NCBI GenBank assembly: GCA_037974665.1
Contig: CM075771.1
Span: 23,571,425-23,635,424 of the forward strand
DNA length: 64,000 nucleotides
DNA from: Ehretia macrophylla
Lineage: Eukaryota; Streptophyta; Magnoliopsida; Boraginales; Ehretiaceae
Direction of reading: 5' to 3'
Shown: positions 35,352 through 47,012 of the stretch, piece after piece
Layout: the number at the start of each line of letters is the position of its first letter
Numbering within the stretch: the first letter of the stretch is position 1
Program-made: the position numbers and the translations under genes
Notes under the pieces: model-generated
Told to the model about the DNA's origin: nothing
Database searches by the model: none
What the model saw: only the letters and a program-made list of their open reading frames with translations

Positions 35352-35470
35352 GGGTGCGCTCATACCATCAGTATTGCACCGGATCCCATCAGAACTCTGA
35401 AGTTAAGCGTGCTTGGGCGAGAGTAGTACTAGAGTGGGTGACCCCCTGGGAAGTCCTCGTGTTGCACCCC
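35352..35470 (+). rRNA. 5S rRNA-like copy 15
   Basis: Class I copy with intact box A. Box C begins TAGAGTGGGTGACC. The spacer before it carries a short CTCCTCTCCGTC insertion-like stretch, which lengthens the unit. Confidence 0.86.
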
Positions 35471-35885
35471 CTTTTTGTTTTGTTTTGTTTTTTCCTCGTT
35501 CAGGCTTTCCAAGATGCTTTATCCGTCACATTTCTATTATCGAGTCCTACGGCATCTTGGGCAAGACAACTTCGCTTCGCATAAAGGCTGGGCCTGCAAA
35601 CCGGGGGCGTGGGGCCTGTGACCAAGTCTCCGTCACTCTGATGCCCATAACATTTGATCCGTAAGAAGTTATACGGCGCACAACATACCATTGGGAAGCT
35701 CTCCGACAACTCTACGACGGGGGCAGCAAGCTTGCTCGGCTGCATCCATTTTTGGAGCCCAAAAATTAAACATTTTCATCAGTTTTAGGCCAATTTTCTT
35801 CTTTTTGCGCTGTTTCTTCGTCCCGGATCTTCGTCGGGAGCCGCGAAACGGAAGACACAAAAGGGCTTTGTGCCCTCCACATGAC

Positions 35886-36004
35886 GGGTGCGATCATACC
35901 ACCATTAATGCACTGGATCCCATTAGAACTCCAAAGTTAAGCGTGGTTGGGCGAGAGTAGTACTAGGATGGGTGACACCCTAGGAAGTCCTCGTGTTACA
36001 CCCC
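35886..36004 (+). rRNA. 5S rRNA-like copy 16
   Basis: Class I-like copy with ACCATTAATGC at nt 16-26. It ends GTTACACCCC. It is the last copy before the solo LTR. Confidence 0.85.
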
Positions 36005-36288
36005 CCATTTTTGTTATGTTTTTTTGCCTCGTTCATGCTTTCCGAAATGCTTTATCTGTCACATTTCAATTATCGTGTCCCACGAAATCTTGGGCAAGAC
36101 AACTTCGCTTTGCGTAGAGGCTAGGCCCGCAAAACGAGGGTGTGGGGCCTGTGACCAAGTCTCCGTCGTTCTGGTGCGTATAACTTTTGATTCGTCAAGT
36201 GTTATGCGGCGCACAGCATACCGTTGGAAAGCTCTCCGATAGCTCTACGACGCGGGCAGCAAGCCTGCTCAGCTGCGCCTGTTTCTGG

Positions 36289-39200
36289 TGTGAGGCTCGA
36301 CCCCGAATAATGTGTCCTACCTCAATTTGCGCACCTTAGACCTAAAATTAAATGACCGACCTTGGATTACGTGTCCTGTCTTGGTTTTCATGCATACCTC
36401 GTCATACGTGCCTTGACCTAGAATAGTGTGCCCTAATCCCCGACTCATGTGCAGTACCTAGAAATACGTTCCCTGACCTCGATGTACGTGCGTTACCTCG
36501 TTTCGTATGCCCTAACCTTGAACTACGTACCTTAACCTAGATATAGAGTCATTCCTTGATTTGCGTGCATTTGTATTAGAATCCGTGCATTTATCTTGAA
36601 GTATGTGCATTAGTCATGAAGTTCGTGTCTTACTTCGTAGTTCGTGTCTACCTCGTAATTCGTGCCCTAGACCTAGGAATCCATGCCACCACGTTGATCA
36701 AGAAAGAATCCTACACAAAGCACTAGACACTAAAATAATCCTGCACAATCCACTAACCAATATTATATTCCTAATTCAAATTCTCTACAAACTCCACTAA
36801 CAATAAAATAATATTAAACTATTCCTACATTTCCCACTAACTATTATTCTATTCATAATTCAACTCATCAACAAACATTCCTATATTTTATTTTACCTAG
36901 ATTCCCTAATTTCTCAACATTCCTATGACAATTCTAATGACACAAATGCATAAAGAATTATTCCTAGACAAACTATGACAAACACTTAGCACAATGCATA
37001 AAACAATGCTCAAAACCACCTAAATCCTCTACCTTGCTCAACCAAACCACCTTTGCCCATGCTAAACATTTTAAAATCACACATTGAAGACACAAAAATC
37101 AGAATTTAATGGCCCAAGGCTGACCAAGTGCTTGAATAATGCAAAAGCCTTCATTTTTTTGTCATTTCTTCTTTCGTCTCACATTTTCTCTCTCTCCCTC
37201 TCATTCTCTCTCTCCATTTCGGTTTTGGCTGAGTTCTCTCCACCTCTTAGCTCATCTTCATCATCCTAAGGTGCATCAAGACAAACCACAAGCAAAGAAA
37301 CTCACCCAAGCAAGCTAGGATGCAAGAAACACACATGCAAGCATTTTGAGTCACCATTTTCGGCCTAGGTAAGTTTTTTTGGATTCCATTTCTTTTCTTC
37401 TTGTTCTAACCTCATGCATGTGCTAAGAGATTGATCACTAGGCTAGGAAAAATAGAGAAACCAAGTTGGAATCTCGGCTAAGCAAGAAGAAGAAGAGATT
37501 TGAAGCTTCAACAAGTTTTTTGTGCATCTTTGTGGTTGATTGCTAAGGTGAGGGCTAAAACCTTTTGAAAACTCTTCAAAAATTCACATGCATGCTCATA
37601 AATGTATGTCTTTGCTTCTGTACTTGAGTTATATGTTCGTTCATAAGCTTAAACAACCATGCATGGCAAGATCTTGGCTAGAAAGTGGTGATAGGTGAAG
37701 TCGGATTGTTGACAGCTCTCTGACCAGTCGGTTTCGAGGTACGTTTAGCTAGGAAAATGATGTTGAAAATCCTTGAAAATTGGTAGGTGACTATTTTGGA
37801 CAGTTTTGAACACGTTTCTCAGAAATATGCCAAAGCTAATTTCGACTCTAAAGTCCTCAAAATGGTGACTCTTTAAAATATGTCCAAATCTGGAAATCTG
37901 GAAAAATGAAGCAGGTTTTGGAAGATGCAATGACCTTGTAGAACGAACCAGATTTGACTTAGTTAATGATGTCCAAAATGCATGAAAATTGGTGTGCTGC
38001 TAGATTTTTCAGTTATGGACATTTGTGGCAGAAATGGACTAAGGCTGAATCTGACCCTAAGGACCTGAAAAACGTCAATTATCGAAATGTGTACAAATCT
38101 GGACAGTTTTGTGCTATTCCACTGTTTCGGCTATATCTAATGATCCCGAACTCCAATTGATGCAAGGTTTGTTTCTGATTTTAGTTAACTTCTTAAGCTT
38201 TAATTTGAAATCTTATTCACTAGATTTGGAGATTGTTTGATTATCCTATTGATTGTGAGAAAACAGCCTATTGCAGTAAAGGTTTCACTTAGCTACATGC
38301 TTGGAAAATTGTTGTAACCTCTCTTGTGGTACTAATTGTGTGGAAATGTGATGTTGGGATGTTGTGTGGACTGTTTTGAGTACTTGAGGATGTTTGAATT
38401 GAATGATGCATGACTTGAAAATGATTTTGAGATTTACTTTGAATTGGGTTGAGGCTCAAATTGCATGAATATACACGAAATGGAAACCCTAATGACTAGG
38501 TAGTTTTGCTAAGTGTTGATCATTTGGATGTTGTGTGGAAATTATATGCTTAGTGGGCTGCCCGTAAATGTCTTATAACTTCAAATGTGAATTTGATCAT
38601 CGCATGTTGACAAATGAGCTTTTCTCGCACCCGAACCCACGTAAATGATATTGCATGTTGAATAATCTTATCACTTGATTACGTGGACTTCGAAATGAGT
38701 TATATGGCTTGACTCGCATGTGTTACATGGCTGCCCGTTTAATGTTCATATGGCTCTATATGCCTTTCAAGTGAAATTACTTGTCTTATCGTGCCTCGTT
38801 TGATTACTTGATAACATGTGATCTTGAAATTGATCGGAGGCAACCTACTTTGTTGTCCTCCTAATGTGAATTGTTAAAAGATATTCAATGGTTTAATTGA
38901 ACATGATTACTTGGCTGCCCGTTAAAGTTTAATTGCTTTCAAATGGATATATGAAATGATTATATGTTCTTACAATGCCTTATATGCCAATATGTCAAAA
39001 TGTGATCATATACTTGCTCGGAGGCAACCTACTTTGTTGACCTCCTAATGTGAAATGTTAAATGACATAAATGGGCATTGTATACAAGGTTGCAACCTTT
39101 CATTGTGGCATGGTAGCGTTTCACGAACGCCGGGCGGCATAGGGCTTGCCGGTGCTCCCGTGACTACCATGGTCTAATTCCCTCTTTCGCTTGGCATTCC

Positions 39201-40221
39201 ACCCTCGAAGAGTTGGGTCGTAGGATTTCAGGGTACATCCGGAGTACACCCACCTGGCGTGTTTTTGGGGATGATTTGAAGTCGGCCGCAACTTCTGATT
39301 CTGAAACTGATCTGAGAGCAAAAGCTCACTGTATCCTTTTTACTATGTGTATAAGTACTTTCGCTTGGTTCCTAGAGAACCTCGGGGAGGAAAGACTGGT
39401 ATTCCTGTTCCTGTATCTTATATCATTGTTATATTCATGCTTGTAAAAAGGATTTTCATAAGTTGAACCGGAAAATGATTTTCAAAACCTGTTTCTCGTT
39501 CCCCCTCGCTGAGTTCATAAGGACTCACCCTCTTTTTTGTCACAGGTGCAGCAGATTTGGAACAAGTACCCGAAGTAAATGTGCTTGTTGACGATTTCTG
39601 GGAGTGACTACGTGCTTTTGTGCTTTGCCTGAAAGGGGTTGCTATATGGATATTGTGTTTGATTGCAAAATGTTCATTTTATTTATGTAAATGACCCCGT
39701 TGTAATTTGGGTCTAATTCTGGGATTGTACTATCTATAACCGGACGAACTTTTATTTGGTTGTTTGCTTTCGTTTTCTTAGTTATCGTAGGCATTCAAAC
39801 CACTAGATGAACAATCAACTAAGTTAATTCTATCTAATTTCACCTCGGTGCTCATTTGCAAACTAAAGGATAATAGATACTTGTATGATAGGAAATTGAC
39901 AAATAAATAAGACATAGTTATCATGTTAGGCTTATTAACCAAACGAGGCTTTCAAGATAAACTAGTAGGAAAATCGGTTGGTGACAAATAGGAGTCCCTA
40001 ATGGAATTAGATTAATGATTGGAATAATTGAGGCGTTTAGAGAATTAGGTCAAACCAAAGAGCCCAATTACAAACGTTATGCTACCGGTTTTCCGAAAAA
40101 ACTTAGAGTTTAGACTAAAATGATAAGTGTTAAATCTTCATGAACGGTTAAGTATGTGACATGTCCTGAACGTTTAGATCACACCCTAGTCTAACCTTAT
40201 AGGCCGGGTTGGGGCGTGACA
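36289..40221 (+). repeat. Solo LTR in 5S array, element 2 family
   Basis: This 3,933-bp LTR starts TGTGAGGCTCGACCCCG and ends GGGTTGGGGCGTGACA. It is flanked by perfect 5-bp repeats TCTGG (36284-36288 and 40222-40226), and the 5S spacer continues across it without loss. No internal region remains. It is longer than its relatives because of extra 5'-end short repeats and an internal duplication of about 184 bp (38836-38861 against 39020-39045). It also carries the hairpins at 39111-39169 and 39510-39527. It is younger than the array unit it interrupts. Confidence 0.96.
38836..39045 (+). repeat. Internal ~184-bp duplication in solo LTR
   Basis: The CTACTTT-loop hairpin and neighbouring sequence (CCTCCTAATGTGAA, GGCTGCCCGTT-like strings) occur twice. 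The other two LTRs of the family have one copy. Confidence 0.6.
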
Positions 40222-40356
40222 TCTGGGGCCCAAAATTGAAAGTTTTAATCAGTTTTGGGTCACTTTTCTTCTTTTTGTGCTATTTCTTCGTCCCGGATCA
40301 TTCGTCGGGAGCCGCAAAAAGGACGACACAAACGAGCTTTGTGCCCTCAACATGGA

Positions 40357-40475
40357 GTGTGCGATCATACAATCAGTACTGCACCGGATCCCATCAGAAC
40401 TCCAAAGTTAAGCGTGCTTGGGCGAGAGTAGTACTAGGATGGGTGACCCCCTGGGAAGTCCTCGTGTTGCACAAC
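40357..40475 (+). rRNA. 5S rRNA-like copy 17
   Basis: Class I copy starting GTGTGCGATC. Box A and box C are intact; its end has an AA insertion-like GCACAACCCC. Confidence 0.86.
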
Positions 40476-40889
40476 CCCTTTTCATTTTGTTTTTTTTTCC
40501 CATTTAGGCTTGCCAAGATGCTTTATCCATCACATTTTTATTATCGAGTTCCACGGCATCTTGGGCAAGACAACTTCGCTTCACGTAGAGGCTAGGCCCG
40601 CATACCGAGGGCTTGGGGCCTGTGACCAGGTCTCCGTTGAACCCGATACCCATAACTTTTGATCCGTAAGGAGTTATGCAGCGCAAAACATACCGTTGGA
40701 AAGCTCTCCGAGAGCTCTACGACGGGGGCAGCAAGCATGCTCGGATGGGCCTATTTTCAGAGTCTAAAATTGAATGTTTTCATCAGTTTCCTGCCACTTT
40801 TTTCTTTTTGGGTTGTTTCTTCATCTCGGATTGTTCGTCGAGAGCCGCGAAAAGGACGACACATAAGAGCTTAGCGCCCTCAACATGAC

Positions 40890-41008
40890 GGGTGCGATCA
40901 TACAAACAGTAATGCACCGGATCTCATCTGTACTGCGAAGTTAAGCATGCTTGGTCGAGAGTAGTACAAGGATGAGTGACCCCCTTGGAAGTCGTCGTGT
41001 TGCACCCC
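40890..41008 (+). rRNA. 5S rRNA-like copy 18
   Basis: Mixed copy (ACAGT with CTGTA). Box C reads GGATGAGTGACC. Confidence 0.84.
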
Positions 41009-41420
41009 CTTTTTTGTTTTGTTTTTCTGCCCTTTCAGGCTTGCCAAAATGCTTTATCCATCACATTTCTATTATCAAGTCCCAAGGCATCTTGGCCAAG
41101 ACACCTTCGATTCACGTAGAGGCTAGGCCCGCAAATTGAGGGCGTGGGGCCGGTGACCAGGTCTCCTTCGTTCTGGTCCCCATAACTTTTGATCCGTAAG
41201 GAGTTATGCGGTGCATAACATACCCTTGGAAAGCTCTCCGAGTGCTCTACGACGGGGGTAGCACGCCTGCTAGGCTAGGCCTATTTTCGGGGCCCAAAAT
41301 CAAACGTTTTAATTAGTTTCGGGCCACTTTTATTCTTTTTCCGCTGTTTCTTCGTCCCAGATCGTTCGTCGGGAGCCGCGAAAAGGATGACACATAAGGG
41401 CTTTCCGCACTCAACATGAC

Positions 41421-41539
41421 GTGTGTGATCTTACCATCAGTAATGCACTGGATCCCATCAGAACCCCAAGGTTAAGCGTGCTTGGGCGAGAGTAGTACTA
41501 GGATGGGTGACCCACTAGGAAGTCCTCATGTTGCACCCC
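41421..41539 (+). rRNA. 5S rRNA-like copy 19
   Basis: Class I copy starting GTGTGTGATC, with CCCCAAGGTTAAGCG around box A. Confidence 0.85.
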
Positions 41540-41953
41540 CCTTTTCTTTAAGTTTTTGTGCGCAGTTCAGGCTTGCCAATATGCTTTATTCGTCACATTT
41601 CTATTATTGAGTCCAACAGCATCTTGGGCAAGACAACTTCATTTCGCGTAGAGGCTAGGCCCACAAACTGAAGGCGTGGGGCCTCTGACTAGGTCTCCGT
41701 CGCTCCGATGCCCATAACTTTTGATCCGTAAAGTGTCATGGGGCGCACAGTATACCGTTGCAAAGCTCTCCGAGTGCTCTACGACGGGGGTAGCAAGCCT
41801 ACTCGGCTGCACATGTTTTCGGTGCCTAAAAATTGAACATTTTTATCTGTTTCAGTATACTTTTCTTCTTTTTACGCTGTTTCTTCATCCTGGATCCTTC
41901 GTCGGGAGCCGTAAAAATGACGAGACATAAGGGCTTAGCGCCCTCAACATGAC

Positions 41954-42072
41954 AGGTGCAATCATACCAACAGAAATACACTAGATCCCATCTATACTCC
42001 AAAGTTAAGTGTGCATGGGCGAGAGTAGTACTAGGATGGGTGACCCCCTGGGAAGTCCTCGTGTTGCACCCC
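41954..42072 (+). rRNA. 5S rRNA-like copy 20
   Basis: Class II-like copy (ACAGA with CTATA). Box A reads GTTAAGTGTGCATGGG. Confidence 0.85.
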
Positions 42073-42486
42073 CCATTTTCGTTTTGTTTTTTTGCCCCGT
42101 TCAAGCTTTCCCAAATGCTTTATCTGTCACATTTCAATTATCGAGTCCCACGACATATTGGGCAAGACAACTTCGCTTCACGTAGAGGCTAGGCCCCTAA
42201 ACCGAGGGCATGAGGCCTATTAACAGGTCTCCGTCGTTCTAGTGCCCATAACTTTTGATTCCTAAGGAGTTATACAGCGCACAACATACCTTTGGAAAGC
42301 TCTCCGAGAGCTCTACGACGAGGGCGGCTAGCGTGCTCGGCTGCGCCAATTTTTGTGGCCCAAAATTGAACGTTTTCATCAGTTTTGGGCCATATTTCTT
42401 CTTTTTGTGCTGTTTCTTCATCCCGAATCGTTCGTTGGGAGACGCGAAAAGGACGACACATAAGGGCTTTGCACCATCAACATGAT

Positions 42487-42605
42487 AGGTACAATCATAC
42501 CATCAGCAATGCACCGGATCCCATCAGAACTCCGAAGTTAAGCGTGCAAGGGTGAAAGTAGTACTAGGATGGGTGACCCCCTAGGAAGTCCTCGTGCTGC
42601 ACCCC
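42487..42605 (+). rRNA. 5S rRNA-like copy 21
   Basis: Class I copy with GTGCAAGGGTGAAAG in the box A region. Its upstream flank (GGGAGACGCG) matches that of copy 5. Confidence 0.85.
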
Positions 42606-43018
42606 CTTTTTCGTTTTGTTTTTTTGCTCTGTTCAGGCTTGCCAAGATGCTTTATCCGTCACATTTCTATTATCGAGTCCCACAGCATCTTGGGCAAGAC
42701 AATTTCGCTTCGCATAAAGGCTAGGCCCACAAACCGAGGGCGTGGGGCCTTTGACCAGGTCACCGTCGTTCCGATGCCCATAACTTTTGATCTGTAAGGA
42801 GTTATGCGGTGGACAGCATACCGTTGAGAAGCTCTCCGGGAGCTCTACGACGAGGCAGCAAGCCAGCTCTGCTACGCCTATTTTTTAAGCCCAAAAATTA
42901 AACGTTGTCATCAATTTTAGGTCACTCCTATTCTTTTTGCGTTGTTTCTTCGTCCCAGATCGTTCGTCGGGAGCCGCGAAAAGGACGACACATAGGGGCT
43001 TTGCGGCCTCAATATGAT

Positions 43019-43137
43019 GGGTGCGATCATACCATCAGTAATACACTGGATCCCATCAGAACTCCAAAGTTAAGCATGTTTGGGCGAGAGTTGTACTAGG
43101 ATGGGTGACCCCTTGGGAATTCCTTGTGTTGCACCCC
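43019..43137 (+). rRNA. 5S rRNA-like copy 22
   Basis: Class I copy with GTTTGGGCGAGAGTTGTACTAGG. The 3,875-bp duplicated block starts at its 3' end. Confidence 0.85.
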
Positions 43138-43548
43138 CTTTTTCGTTTTGTTTTTTTTCCCCACTCCGGCTTGTCAAAATGCTTTATCAGTCACATTTCT
43201 ATTATCGAGTCCCACGGCATCTTGGGCAAGACAACATCATTCGCATAGAGCCTAGGCCTACAAACCGAGTGTGTGGGGCCTGTGACCAGGTCTCTGTCGC
43301 TCTGGTGCCCATTACTTTTGATTCGCAAGGAGTTATGCGGTGCATAACATACCGTTGGAAAGCTCTCCGAGATCTCTACGACGGGGGCAGCGAGCTTACT
43401 CGGCTGCGCCTATTTTCAGAGCCCAAAATCGAATGTTTTCATTAGTTTTGAGCCACTTTCTTCTTTTTTCACAGTTTCTTCATCTCAAATCGTTAGTCGG
43501 GAGCCGCAAAAAGGACGACACACAAGGGCTTAGCGACCTCAACATGAT

Positions 43549-43667
43549 GAGTGAGATCATACCAACAGAAATGCACCGGATCCCATCTGTACTCCAAAGT
43601 TAAACGTGCTTGGGCGAGTCTAGTACAAGGATGGGTGACCCCCTGGGAAGTCCTGCTGTTGCACCCC
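43549..43667 (+). rRNA. 5S rRNA-like copy 23
   Basis: Class II copy starting GAGTGAGATC, with GAGTCTAGTAC after box A. Duplicated at 47424. Confidence 0.85.
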
Positions 43668-44080
43668 CTTTTTTTTTTGTTTTTTTGCTCCGTACTGGCT
43701 TGCCAAGATGCTTTATCCGTCATATTTCTATTATCGAGTCCCACAGCATCTTGGGCAAAACAACTTCACTTCGCGTAGAGGCTAGGCCTGCAAACCGAGG
43801 GTGTAGGGCCTGTGACCTGGTCTCTGTCGTTCCGATTCCCATAACTTTTGATCCGTAAGGTGTTATGCAGCGCACAGCATACTGTTGGAAAGCTCTCCGA
43901 GTGCTCTACGACGGAGGCAGCAAGCCTGCTCAATTGCACCTGTTTTCGGAGCCCAAAAATCGAACGTTTTCATCAGTGGATGGCCACTTTTCTTCTTTTT
44001 GCGCTATTTCTTCGTCCAGGATCGTTCGTCTGGAGCCGCGAAAAGGAGAACAAATAAGGGCTTCGCACCCTCAACATGAC

Positions 44081-44199
44081 GGGTACAATCATACCATCAG
44101 TAATGCATGGGATCCCATCTGTACTCCAAAGTTAAGCGTGCTTGGGTGAGAGTAGTACAAGGATGGGTGGTCCCCTGGGAAATCCTCGTGTTGCACCGC
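44081..44199 (+). rRNA. 5S rRNA-like copy 24
   Basis: Class III copy. Box C reads GGATGGGTGGTCC. Duplicated at 47956. Confidence 0.85.
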
Positions 44200-44613
44200 C
44201 CTTTTCATTTTTTTTTCTTGCCCCGTTCATGTTTGCCCAAATGCTTTATCAGTCACATTTCTATTATCGAGTCCCACGGCATCGTGAGCAAGAGAACTTG
44301 GCTTCCCGTAGAGGCTAGGCCTGCAAACCGAGGGCGTGGGGCCTATGACCAGGTCTCTGTCGTTCTGGTGCCCATAACTTTTGATCCGTAAGGTGTTATG
44401 CGACGCACAGCAAACCGTTGAAAAGCTCTCCGAGTGCTCTATGATGGGGGCAACAAGCCTGCTCGGTTGCGTCTATTTTCGGTGCCAAAAAATTGAATGT
44501 TTTCATTAGTTTCATGCTACTTTTCTTCTTTCTGAGATGCTTCTTCATCCCGGATCGTTCGTCAGGAGCCGCGAAAAGGACGACACATAAGGGCTTTGCG
44601 CCCTCAACAAGAT

Positions 44614-44732
44614 GGGTGTGATCATACCACCAGTTTTGCACTGGATCCCATCAGAACTTGAAAGTTAAGCGTGCTTTAGCGAGAGTAGTACTAGGATGGG
44701 TAACCCCCTGGGAAGTCCTCGTGTTGCACCCC
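44614..44732 (+). rRNA. 5S rRNA-like copy 25
   Basis: Class I copy with CCAGTTTTGC and GCTTTAGCGAG. Duplicated at 48489. Confidence 0.84.
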
Positions 44733-45145
44733 TCTTTTCGTTTTGTTTTTTGCCCCGTTCATACTTTCCCAAATGCTCTATCTGTCACATTTCTATTATC
44801 GAGTCCTACGACATCTTGGGCAACACAACTTCGCTTCGCGTAGAGGCAAGGCCTACAAACCGAGGGCGTGGGGCCTGTGACTAGGTCGCCGTCATTCTGG
44901 TGCCTATAACTTTTGATCCGCAAGGTGTTATACGGCGCACAGCATACCATTGGAAAGCTCTTTGAGTGCTCTTCTACGGGGGCAGCAAGCCTCCTTGCTT
45001 GTGCTAGTTTTTGGAGCCCAAAAATTGAACATTTTCATCAATTTTAGGCCACTTTTCTTCTTTTTGAGCTGTTTCTTCGTCCCGGATCGTTCTTCGGGAG
45101 CTGCGAAAATGACGACTCATAAGGGCTTTGCGCCCTCAACATGTC

Positions 45146-45264
45146 GGGTGCGATCATACCATTAGTAGTGCACTGGATCCCACCAAAACTCCAAAGTTAA
45201 GTGTGCTTGGGCGAGAGTAGTACTAGGATGGGTGACCCCCTCGGATGTCCTCGTGTTGCACCCC
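45146..45264 (+). rRNA. 5S rRNA-like copy 26
   Basis: Class I copy with TTAGTAGTGC and GTTAAGTGTGC. Duplicated at 49021. Confidence 0.85.
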
Positions 45265-45677
45265 CTTTTTCGATTTTTTTTTTTGCCCCATTCATGCTTT
45301 CCCAAATGCTCTATCCGTCACATTTCTATTATCGAGTCCCACGACATCTTGGGCAAGACAACTTTGCTTCGCATAGACGCTAGGACCGCAAACCGAGGGC
45401 GTGGGGCCTGTGACCAGGTATCCATCATTCTGGTGCGCAAAACTTTTTATCTGTAAGGAGTTATGCGGCGCACAACATACAGTTGGAAAGCTCTCCGAGA
45501 GCTCTAAGACGTGGGCAGCAAGCCTGCTCGGCTGCGCCAGTTTTCAGGGCCCATAATTGATTGTTTTAATCAGTTTCAGGCCGCTTTTCTTCTTTTTACG
45601 TTGTTTCTTCGTCCTGGATCATTTGTCGGGAGCAGCGAAAAGGACGACACATAAGGGCTTTGCGCCCTCAACATGAC

Positions 45678-45796
45678 GGGTGCGATCATACCATCTGTAT
45701 TGCACCGGATCCCATCAGAACTCCAAAGTTAAGCGTGCTTGGGTGAAAGTAGTACTAGGATGGTTGACCCCCTAGGAAGTCCTCGTGTTGCACCCC
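45678..45796 (+). rRNA. 5S rRNA-like copy 27
   Basis: Class I copy with TCTGTATTGC. It is the last gene before the plastid patch. Duplicated at 49553. Confidence 0.85.
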
Positions 45797-45935
45797 CCTT
45801 TTCGTTCTGTTTTTTTGCCCCGTTCAGGCTTGCCAGGATGCTTTATCCATCACATTTCTTTTATCGAGTCCCACGGCATCTTGGCCAAGACAACTTCGCT
45901 TCACATAGAGGCTAGGCCCGCAAACCGAGGGCGTG

Positions 45936-46167
45936 GGGACACCAAAGGCCTCTGCCCTTCCATCCCTTGGATAGATAGAGAGGGAGGGCAGAGCTTTTGG
46001 TTTTTTCATATTGTCAAAGAGTTGAACAATGGTTTTTTCGTGTTGTCAAAGATTTGAACAATGAAAATAGAAGGCGAGTGCCTGATCGAATTGATCAGGT
46101 CATGTAGGAACAAGGTTCAAGTCTACCGGTCTGTTAGGATGCCTCAGCTGCATACATCACTGCACTT
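45936..46167 (-). other. Nuclear insertion of plastid DNA (4.5S rRNA end plus 4.5S-5S spacer)
   Basis: The 5S spacer breaks off after GGGCGTGGGG and resumes at TTGGAAAGCTCTCC. Between them, on the minus strand, lies chloroplast rrn sequence: the 3' half of 4.5S rRNA, then the spacer towards plastid 5S (CATGACCTGATCAATTCGA, CCCTCCCTCTCTATCTATCC, GCAGAGGCCTTTGGTGTCC). I recognise this region from plastid inverted-repeat rRNA operons. The unit is 684 bp instead of about 532, so about 230 bp came in and about 79 bp of spacer was lost. Short matches at the joints (GGG and TT) suggest end joining. Confidence 0.92.
46115..46167 (-). pseudogene. rrn4.5: Plastid 4.5S rRNA, 3' half (nuclear copy)
   Basis: These 53 nt match the 3' end of the ~103-nt chloroplast 4.5S rRNA (AAGTGCAGTGATG ... 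GACCGGTAGACTTGAAC, read on the minus strand). It is only a fragment and has no function in the nucleus. Confidence 0.9.
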
Positions 46168-46361
46168 GGAAAGCTCTCCGAGAGCTCTTCGACGGGGGCA
46201 GCAAGCCTGCTCGGCTGTGCCTGTTTTTGGAGCCCAAAAACCGAACGTTTCCATAAGTTTCAGGCCACGTTTCATCTTTTTGCGCTATTTCTTCATCCCA
46301 GATCGTTCATCGGGAGCCGCGAAAAGGACAACAAATAAGGGCTTTGCGCCCACAACATGAC

Positions 46362-46480
46362 GAGTGCAACCATACTATTAGTAATGCACTGGATCCCATC
46401 TGTACTCCGAAGTTAAGCGTGTTTGGGCGAGAGTAGTCCAAGGATGGGTGACCCCCTGGGAAGTCCTCGTGTTGCACCCC
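46362..46480 (+). rRNA. 5S rRNA-like copy 28
   Basis: Class III copy starting GAGTGCAACC, with GTAGTCCAAGG. Duplicated at 50237. Confidence 0.84.
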
Positions 46481-46893
46481 CCTTTTCGTTTTGTTTTGTT
46501 GCCCCGTTCTTGCTTGCTTAAATGCTTAATCCGTCACATTTCTATTATCGAGTCCCACGGCATCATGGGCAAGACAACTTCGCTTCGCATAGAGGCTAGG
46601 CCCGCAAATCGAAGGCGTGGGGCCTATGACCAGGTTTCCGTCCTTTTGGTGCCCATAACTTTTGATCCGTAAGGTGTATGCGGCGCACAACATACCATTG
46701 GAGAGCTCTCCGAGTGGTCTATGATTAGGGAAGCAAGCCTGCTTGGTTGCGCCACCTTTTGGAGCCCAAAAAGTGAACGGTTTCATCAGGTTCAGGCCAC
46801 GTTTCTTCTTTTCGAGCTATTTCTTCATCCCTGATCGTTCGCCGGGAGCCGCGAAAATGATGACACAAAAGGGCCTTGTGACCTCAACATGAC

Positions 46894-47012
46894 GGTTACG
46901 ATCATACCACCAGTAATGCACTGGATCCCATCAGAACTACAAAGTTAAGCATGCTTGGGTGGGAGTAGTACTATGATGGGTGACCCCCTAGGAAGTCCTC
47001 GTGTTGCACCCC
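46894..47012 (+). rRNA. 5S rRNA-like copy 29
   Basis: Class I-like copy with CCAGT at nt 17-21, starting GGTTACGATC. The duplication junction lies in its 3' end. Duplicated at 50769. Confidence 0.84.

Larger units (their letters stand above)
27806..36288 (+). repeat. 5S rDNA tandem array, first block (16 copies, ~531-bp units)
   Basis: Head-to-tail units each hold a 119-bp 5S sequence and a spacer of about 412 bp. Starts are spaced 529-534 bp, except a 552-bp step at copy 14 to 15. Each spacer begins with a T-rich stretch (CCTTTTCGTTTTGTTTTTTT), then GCCCCGTTCAGGC and ATCACATTTCTATTATCGAG. The palindrome AGCTCTCCGAGAGCT and GGCCACTTTTCTTCTTTTT follow, and it ends GAAAAGGACGACACATAAGG before the gene. 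I use three variant classes below: class I has TCAGT at nt 17-21 and CAGAA at nt 39-43, class II has ACAGA and CTGTA, and class III is mixed. Apart from these sequences the spacers hold no gene I can recognise. Confidence 0.96.
43131..47005 (+). repeat. 3,875-bp tandem duplication, copy A
   Basis: From the 3' end of 5S copy 22, sequence repeats almost letter for letter at an offset of 3,875 bp. It spans seven 5S units and the plastid patch. I see about 15 differences, clustered near 44215 and in 46600-46880. Both ends lie in the 3' part of a 5S gene, as expected from unequal crossing-over there. Confidence 0.95.

Noticed and set aside
39213-39446. 77-codon open frame in the solo LTR, with similar stretches at 25987-26199 and 18840-19000, as a possible LTR-coded protein
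   Set aside because: The similarity follows from common LTR sequence, but start and frame are not kept across copies, and no match is seen in the other families.
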